Positions 57,301 through 64,000 of a stretch of DNA of 64,000 nt are shown piece by piece; positions within the stretch are counted from its first letter, which is position 1, and every line of letters starts with the position of its first letter. The notes beneath the pieces were generated by a model that worked only from the letters and a program-made list of their open reading frames with translations, searched no databases and was not told the DNA's origin. Source of the stretch: Anthopleura xanthogrammica (Eukaryota; Cnidaria; Anthozoa; Actiniaria; Actiniidae); NCBI GenBank assembly GCA_964019055.1, contig OZ025221.1:5410968-5474967 (forward strand), given 5' to 3'. A program made the translations under genes and the position numbers.

Positions 57301-60300
57301 TGTTGATAGAAAGGCTGCAAATATTTTTTTGATCAGCAGTTCATTCGTCATTACCTGCCCATTATGCCTTAAGCTGGCATGTAGGGCAACAAAGGATGAC
57401 CACTTCTGTCTGTCCTGGGCCAATTTCTGAACAGTGCCCCAGGTGTGGTTCAGGGTTTCATTCGTCAGGCCAGAGGAATATTTGACCTGTCAAACCCAAG
57501 TGTGTCTGGTAAAATGTCCAGATCAAGAGAGGGGGAATCATTTACCAGTCAAGTGGTCATTTTTTACCGACATTTGTCTGATGACCAGCACTTATTTTCG
57601 GCCTTGTGATAGTATATTACTAGACATAAACAGGGGCAGATTTAGGGGGGCCAATGGGACTGCAGCCCTCCCTTTAGTTTGGAATTTTTTTTTTACCTTG
57701 TTTTATCCAAAATATATCCCTAGGAATAGCATTTCTGGAAACCATGCCTCCAAAGCTCCTCTGATTTCGTTTTGCATAGTCAGCAGTGACATTTGTCTAA
57801 CACTGAATTTTTATGCCCCCACTGCCTTTTTCAGATTCCTGCTTCCTCCCCTGTTTTATAATGTACTGCAGGCATGCATTGACTTGCCATTTGCATGCAT
57901 GAGTCTTGAATACAAAGTTCCTGTGCATGATGCTGCATACCTATACTGTATATTGTTTTAAGGGGCCTGTTAAAATAACTTTCCAGTACTTGTTAGAGCG
58001 GAGCTTTTTCGTTACCATTCTTTTTTATTGCAGATACAAGAGAGGCACAGCAACTTTTTAAGTATACACAAACTGTAGACATTGTGGATGATGATTTAGA
58101 AAGATCAGGAGATGATGCCTTAGAACGTATGTGCAATAAATTGTGCTCTGTATTTTTGAATAAAAAAAATGGGAATTAACATTGGATTCCACTGCAAACC
58201 AATTGGAATTTAGAGGGAGAAAAAGCTGGAGAACCCAGAGAAAAACCCTCAAAGCACAGGAAAGAACCAACAAGCAACTTACACACATATGTCACCAAGC
58301 CCAGCAGGACTCGAACCCAGGTCGCACTGGTGAGAGGCAAGCGCTCTCACCACTACACCATCTGTGCTTCCCACTGTACCTTAAATGGCAACTCTCAGAG
58401 TCTATGCAAAAAAGTATTTATTACTGAAAAATTTCATATACATAGGTAACAAGCAAGTACATTTTTTATTCTCTAGTTGCTAATATTCAAGACATCTTCA
58501 CTGTCAGTCAAGTACTGGAAAAACTTTCAAGGGCCGATGAAGATTGTGCCCCACAGGAAATTACTGGCATTATTTATGCATTTGTTACTGAACTTGATTT
58601 GGATAATGAAAGTCAACGCTTCATTGTTTCCAGATGGTAAGAATATTTAAAGCAAAAATTAAGTACAGTGGAACCCTGCTCTATGGACACCTGGCTAATA
58701 CGGCCCTTTGGCCTGTCCCTTTAGTGGCCGTATTAACCGGGTTCCACTGTATTTCATTTATGGAACCTAGGACATTGAGGGAGAGGGGGATTTAGGAAAG
58801 AGGAGAGGGTTTGGCAGAAACTGGGTGCCATACAAATTAAGGCATATATTATCATACTCCTGTGAATTGTTGCATTCCTTAAATTCTTTCTCCTGAGCTG
58901 TAAGTTACACAGCAATAACAAGAACGAAAATCTTTGGCCGATATAAACCACAGGTAGACCAGAATGACTTTTTGTTAATACAAGGTGATTCTGGCTGATT
59001 TTTCACCAAGAACTGAAAAAAATCTATCAGATGTTTAAACTGATCAGTTTATTCAAATTGGCACAATACTGAGCTTTATTAAGTCCATTTTTGAAGGCAA
59101 TATATAGTTAGGAAGAAATTGGGTACATTTGTGACAAGGGGTACACAGCTCAGGGTAAAGCCCTTTGTTTGTTTATCACAGGATAATAATAATAATGGCC
59201 GGGAAAATGAGAAAAAGAAGTCATTTGAGAGGGAGATTATTATTCCTGCTTATCCCAACTTTGCCATAAAGAAAGATAACGTTTTCATCCTTTTTTTTTA
59301 TTTCCAGTGCCATATGTGGACAGAAACTAGACGGTCCATCAGAGTTATGCATTAACCCAAACTGCTCTGCATCTAACAATGGGGATCCACAAGTTAAAAC
59401 AGACTTTGAAATCAACAGTTCTTTTTCTGACCACACAGGAACGGTACCTTGCCGTTTAAAGGGCAAATGTGTAGAGGCTATGCTTGGTTGCACGGTAACT
59501 ATATATTTTTCCCTAACCCCATTTCTCCACTTTGTTCTTAATGTATGCCTGGTTTTGTTTTGTTTTGTTTTGTTTTTTTTCATGCGTGGGTTTCGAAATC
59601 AGGCAATAGAATTCTTAAATTTAACACAAACCGAAGCTACAGCAACCAAGTTTAAATTCCTACTAGAAAGATGCAAAGTGTACTTCAAGGTGAGTAGTAT
59701 TCAACTTTTACCGCGTTGTCTTGTACGTCGGTGATTTTCGTACTTTACTTTTCTCAACATGACTGACACTCTTCGAAAGGCTTCTTTGTTTATATAATGT
59801 ATACTTCTACAATAAAAACTTCGTGGGTCTGGTACAGCTTTTTTTCTTGTCAGCCACAAAATAGACTAATGAAAAAATTGCGTTCATTATTTTTGCAAAC
59901 TACCTGCATATTGTCATTTTACTTTATTTTTGAAGTAAAGGGCTTCCTCGTTATCTCAACTGAGGTTGAATAGGAATAAAACAGTTTGGCTATTTTTTTT
60001 TCATTAAACGGTTAAACTGTTTTATTTAAAGAAATATATGAATATATGTTTTACATATGATTTATAAAGGTTTTGCGTGCGCGCGTTTGTCTATTGATAC
60101 AATAGATCTGCTCTGGTGGTCATTCACTAATCATGTGACATGTGCATTTGACGGGTTACAGATGAGATAACAGGTTATAAATCCGCAACAGGTGTTTCGT
60201 ATCTATAGTCAAAGTCAACCTGTAAGGCTGAGTCTATAGATTGGTTTTTAACGTAATTCTTGCGCAATTTTAATAACTAAAATCTCACGCCGTAAATCAT

Positions 60301-60472
60301 AATCTTCATCCTTCATCGTAAGTGCTTACGCCATCATTACAATATACCAGCATATTGACCTTTCTTCCCCTAGATCGTCATCTCCGGGAAACGGTGGCTG
60401 AAAGTGCTATCGTGTTCTCTGGCTAACCATCAAGAAACAGCAAATGCTTTGCAAAATTTCCTTCTCGAGTAA
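54336..60472 (+). CDS. MEIOB: MEIOB, meiosis-specific OB-fold single-strand-DNA-binding protein
   Basis: 13 exons, 496 residues: 54336-54491, 54571-54628, 55160-55291, 55419-55494, 55783-55975, 56806-56906, 57030-57082, 57188-57283, 58034-58126, 58477-58636, 59308-59494, 59603-59689, 60374-60472. All junctions are GT/AG and the length is divisible by three. An in-frame stop precedes the first ATG; a second in-frame ATG at 54366 has a better context (486 residues). Matches to human MEIOB include HFTLRDNPTDFINVSCWGS, NDFYTLGDIIANGQSL, MAAVRSIGKPRD, CDSKTIITTNPD and the zinc-binding block CAICGQ...CINPNC. The family has RPA1-like OB folds, acts with SPATA22, and stabilises RAD51/DMC1 filaments on resected DNA in meiosis. 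Introns carry SINEs and MITEs. Confidence 0.95.
55624..55739. repeat. MITE with CAGGGCTTTAGCAAGG ends
   Basis: CAGGGCTTTAGCAAGG at the left and CCTGCTACGGCCCTGA at the right are inverted, with a poly-G stretch inside. MEIOB intron. Confidence 0.65.
58165..58375 (-). repeat. tRNA-derived SINE, best-preserved copy of second family
   Basis: The minus strand starts GGAAGCACAGATGGTGTAG, with an A-box-like TGGTGTAGTGGTGAGAGC and a perfect B box GGTTCGAGTCC. The body TTTCTCTGGGTTCTCCAGC follows, with a T-rich tail at about 58165. MEIOB intron. Confidence 0.75.
58664..58751. repeat. Short pogo/Tigger-like MITE
   Basis: TA-CAGTGGAACCC..GGGTTCCACTG-TA with TA duplications and a further inner inverted pair (TAATACGGCC / GGCCGTATTA). 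88 bp, in a MEIOB intron. Confidence 0.8.
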
Positions 60473-62214
60473 CAGGGAAATGACGTTTACTAATCCATTT
60501 CTGGTGTTTAGTGGTTGCACTCAGTGCTACGCTGTTCGGAAACATGTCATTGATACACCTTTTTGGTATATTCATTAAACATTGTTAAGAGCCCAGTAGT
60601 ATCCAAAAACTACTCATTGGTGCTTCACTTAATATTTAGTACACCTTCACCTTGTAAGAAATTCAGACAGATACTATACTTTTTGATAAGTCAATACAAA
60701 GTAATTTCTTTATTCAATATTGTCATTTTTCAAAAGCCAACAGCTAGAGATGGTTTGAAGCACTTGAAAAATGTAAAACAATATCTGTTTCTCGAGTACG
60801 TATTGTAAAACCGAAGTATGATAGTATTTCTTTTAATGACAGTATTTTTAGATCTGTCCATTAAATTCTTAACTTTTCTTAGAATTTACATTTTCATTTT
60901 TAACGTTATAACCATTTAAGGTAATAATGCTATGCTGTTCTTAAAAATGTGGGAAAGTTTGTTTTGACATTTCAACCAGTCAGATAGATGGTTTTACATT
61001 CTTTAAGAGAATGCTTCAAAATCATGGTTCTGATACTGTTTCAAATAAAGCTTGATGCCAAAGTTACCTTAAAAAGTATAACCAACTATAACTCACTTTA
61101 GTGCAAAAAGGAAATTGTTTTAAAATATTATTATAAAGTGGAGGGGCGGTACTGATGGTGCAGAGAACATGCTGTGGCATGAGTAACTGACATATCCTGT
61201 TCCAGATATGAGGAAGTCGAATACACGCCAAACGAAACCACGAGATCCTACTTCTTCCTATTTCGCTTTAATTCGTGACAGTGCTTATACACCCAGGTCA
61301 AAGGAATCGCTGATACCTTATAATCCCTCTTGATCCGACACCCGTCTGCACCACAAAAGCCTTCTAGATACGCTAATACATGCGTACATGCAAAAAACAA
61401 ACAGCTGGTCCAAAAAGTTTAAATAAAATTATGTCTAAATTGATTGATAAAATGCGCCAAAAAAGTTAAGAAAATTGACTAGAAAGATCACGACATCTTT
61501 GAAATCTTTGTTTTGTTTCCCTTTAAACGATGCTTATACATATTTATCAAATCATTTCGCATGCTACGTGATGTGGGAACGAAACAAGTCATACATGGGA
61601 GGTCAAGCCCCCCGTAGACCGCAGCTCTCGAGCAAATACGGATGTTAAAGTCAACATTCAAGATCAATAACAAAACGAGTCTAGAATTGAAATAGTTTTT
61701 CGAAAAAGTCCGCTTATAGCCCTGTAGCATCTTCAACTTACACCTTTAATGGCCTTAATCCCAAATATCGTCTTGAGCAATACTTCGCACCCAAGGGAAT
61801 AATTTATCGGCCACTTTAGACACGTACACTTCAGCTCAGTATTACAACTTTGCTTTCGCGCTCAAAAGTACTAAATTTTTAAAACTTTAATTCTGAGTAC
61901 TAGGCAGATGGTAATTGAAAACCTCTCGGCATCTCACATTCTCAATTTCTTGCCAGCATAGTCTATAGTGTCACGATACGCTCCTTTAACCCCTCTTCCT
62001 TCGTTTCTTGGAACAGAAGGTATCATTACTATTACCCTTGTTATGTTAATTTTTTTTCACTTGCGCAACTTACACGTGGAATTGTTCTGTAATATCTGTT
62101 TCAGTCTCTTTGAGGAATAATATAGTTCAAACTTATACGAGAAATTGTTATTATTCGAATGTATGCAAATGATCACTCATCGAAACAAACCCGAACATAT
62201 TTCCTCCTTCTATT
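60473..62214. other. Intergenic region between MEIOB and CDC14
   Basis: About 1.7 kb with a possible MEIOB poly(A) signal (AATAAA at about 61045). No conserved ORF or clear repeat family recognised; the minus ORF at 61488-61736 has no domain I recognise. Confidence 0.4.
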
Positions 62215-62444
62215 TTTGGCGCGTTGGCGGTAGTATATGCACGTAACGATCATTCCAAATACGCAACGGCGCTTCGCGCCAAATTCCTGATAGTGGACTT
62301 TCGACCCGGAGGAGGAATAAATTATTTTTTCCTGCTTTTTGATTGGTTCAGGTAATGGATGAAAACGCAAACAATGGTGGATTGACCAATCAGCGTCATT
62401 GTTGTTCATGACGTCACAAAAAACCGGTTTCTAGCACGAAATGA
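62215..62444 (+). promoter_or_regulatory. CDC14 promoter with paired E2F, CCAAT and CRE motifs
   Basis: TTTGGCGC at 62215-62222 and its reverse complement GCGCCAAA at 62276-62283 are consensus-type E2F sites. ATTGG at about 62341 and CCAAT at about 62387 are NF-Y-type sites, and TGACGTCA at 62409-62416 is a perfect CRE 29 bp before the first ATG. Activity is inferred. Confidence 0.5.
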
Positions 62445-63680
62445 ATGAATGAGTTTATAGCGCGCCACGACGACGGTTTTGTTTTAGTGTTGTTTTGGTA
62501 TTTCGTACGAGGAGTGAGTACTTGTACCACGAGTTTTATGAAAACAAATGCGAAAATGTGGGATAGAAACGTGATGAGTTCTTGCGAGTTAATCAAGGAT
62601 CGTCTCTTCTTTGTCACTGTAACTTGTAAACCAAGAAACAGCCCAAATTTCCACTATTTCAGCGTCGATCATGACTGGACGTTGGATGGTTGTAAATTCA
62701 CCGACACACCTTACTTCGGCCCATCAAACCTGGCCGGCATTTACCGATTTTTCTGTTTGGTGAATACCAAACTGCATATGGTACCAGCAGCGAAGAAGAT
62801 AGTCATGTACACTACCGCTGAAGATGGTTTACACGAGAAAAGAAAGAGAACAAGAGCTATATTTTTGTGTGGCGCGTTTGCCGTTAGTCAGTTAAACATG
62901 ACCGCCGAAGAAGCTTATGAAGCGATGGCAAAACAATTCAAACCGAACTCTCTTCTGCCTTATTGTGATATAAATGGCAGCAAATCTCATAATTTATCAA
63001 TATTTGACTGTTTGAAAGGATTTGAGAAGGCTATTTCTCTAGGATTCTTTAGTTTTGAAGACTTTGACTTGAACAAATACGAAGAGGACGAACGTACATT
63101 CGATTTGAACTGGATCGTGCCGGGGAAGATTCTAGCTATTTCTGATCCTCAAAGAAGAAACAACGTAAAAGCCAGCCGATTCACTAAACTGAGGAAGTAC
63201 TTCAGACAGAATGAAGTAAAGTCCGTAGTAAGATTGAATAGAGATGACAACATGATAAAATATGGACTCGTGTACGATGCCCGTTGTTTCACGGCAAACG
63301 GTTTCGCACACTACGATCAGTACTTTGAAGATGGCGGGATTCCTACCAAAGCTATCATAAAGAAGTTTACTCGTGTTGTCGATCAGTGTGAAGGAGCCGT
63401 TGCTGTTCACTGTAGGGCAGGACTTGGAAGAACAGGAACTCTAGTCGCATGTTATTTAATTAAGCAATATAAATTTACAGCAGCGGAAGCAGTAGGTTGG
63501 CTACGTATGTGTAGACCAGGAAGCGTTTCTACTCTACAGCACTGTTTCCTCGAGCACAAAGAAACTGCCATCCAGAAAGGCTACCCAGAAGATCTTACTC
63601 TAGAAGACTTGAATGAAAACATGAAAAAAAGCATGAACATTATCGCTTGTACTCCCAGAAGGGACGAAAAAGTGGCTTAG
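62445..63680 (+). CDS. CDC14: CDC14 dual-specificity phosphatase, intronless
   Basis: Single-exon ORF of 411 codons. The conserved domain begins at Met44 (62574), MSSCELIKDRLFF, which aligns with the start of human CDC14A. Earlier in-frame ATGs (62445, 62538) would add an unrelated N-terminal extension, so the real start may be 62574 (368 residues). The signature HCRAGLGRTGT holds the catalytic Cys (codon 323, or 280 from Met44; human CDC14A Cys278). The acid Asp lies 27 residues before it, in FEDGG, as in CDC14. RPGS of the substrate loop is present. The protein ends soon after the core and lacks the long C-terminal tail of vertebrate CDC14A/B. CDC14 removes CDK-type pSer-Pro marks in mitotic exit, cytokinesis and ciliary functions. 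The lack of introns suggests a retrocopy, but it is intact. Confidence 0.93.
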   Translation: MNEFIARHDDGFVLVLFWYFVRGVSTCTTSFMKTNAKMWDRNVMSSCELIKDRLFFVTVTCKPRNSPNFHYFSVDHDWTLDGCKFTDTPYFGPSNLAGIYRFFCLVNTKLHMVPAAKKIVMYTTAEDGLHEKRKRTRAIFLCGAFAVSQLNMTAEEAYEAMAKQFKPNSLLPYCDINGSKSHNLSIFDCLKGFEKAISLGFFSFEDFDLNKYEEDERTFDLNWIVPGKILAISDPQRRNNVKASRFTKLRKYFRQNEVKSVVRLNRDDNMIKYGLVYDARCFTANGFAHYDQYFEDGGIPTKAIIKKFTRVVDQCEGAVAVHCRAGLGRTGTLVACYLIKQYKFTAAEAVGWLRMCRPGSVSTLQHCFLEHKETAIQKGYPEDLTLEDLNENMKKSMNIIACTPRRDEKVA

Positions 63681-64000
63681 TTTGGGCGCAGACATGAATA
63701 TTAATGAGTGGCTTTTCCTTACTACAACTGTCTGGCGTGCGATGTCGACATGCAAATAGGACAGCTGCGAATTTATAATTTTACTGGTACTGTCGCTCAG
63801 TAACGTGTAAATACTAACAAAATAGTAAAACCTGTTTTGGGACATTATTCTTTTAGGAATCCTTGAAAGATTTGAAATCCTTCTAAAGGATTAGATATTT
63901 TTGAACAAAATAGAAATACTTGATAGTATAAAATTATCAACGTCTAGCGATTATTCAAATTAAACTCACTACTGCATCCTGCCAGCTTTCTTAGTCTAGA
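63681..64000. other. CDC14 3' flank
   Basis: AT-rich; no clear AATAAA, repeat or further gene before the window ends. Confidence 0.4.

Noticed and set aside
57434..57961. 175-codon ORF in a MEIOB intron
   Set aside because: It overlaps degenerate MITE ends (GTCAGGCC...TTTTCGGCC) and shows no protein family; its length is likely chance.

Overview
This window is metazoan nuclear DNA. It is AT-rich, with intron-dense genes, canonical GT..AG junctions and many short palindromic transposons, tRNA-derived SINEs and intronic satellites. Gene content and style fit a cnidarian (probably an anthozoan). That placement is inference; nothing here proves the species. I built all exon models by hand, from reading-frame continuity across GT/AG sites and from similarity to families I know.

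Layout, left to right: (1) 265-2207, minus, 5' part of a USP36-type deubiquitinase that runs off the left edge. (2) 3050-4929, plus, an ATF4-like bZIP gene with upstream ORFs resembling the vertebrate stress-response arrangement. (3) 5449-6216, plus, an intronless TECR/steroid 5-alpha-reductase family gene. (4) Four minus-strand genes in tandem: SNX29 (7806-17694, 24 exons), survivin/BIRC5 (18751-19703, 4 exons), NPLOC4 (20703-28313, 17 exons) and BTAF1 (30395-53935, 44 exons). (5) MEIOB (54336-60472, plus, 13 exons), head-to-head with BTAF1 across about 400 bp. (6) An intronless CDC14 phosphatase (62445-63680, plus).

Several products act in cell division, proteostasis or transcription: survivin in the chromosomal passenger complex, NPL4 with p97/UFD1, CDC14 in mitotic exit, MEIOB in meiotic recombination, BTAF1 in TBP turnover, USP36 in nucleolar deubiquitination and ATF4 in the integrated stress response. 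I see no operon-like arrangement; the grouping may be chance.

The rest is dominated by repeats: fold-back MITEs (several ending AATAGACC/AATAGGCC, some nested), tRNA-derived SINEs, a 59-bp minisatellite grown from a SINE tail, a 56-bp minisatellite, and GAT/ATGG/GGAA satellites inside introns. I found no clearly new enzymatic or defence system. The most interesting items are the ATF4-like leader, the cell-cycle-type promoters of BTAF1/MEIOB and CDC14, and the nested palindromic transposons.
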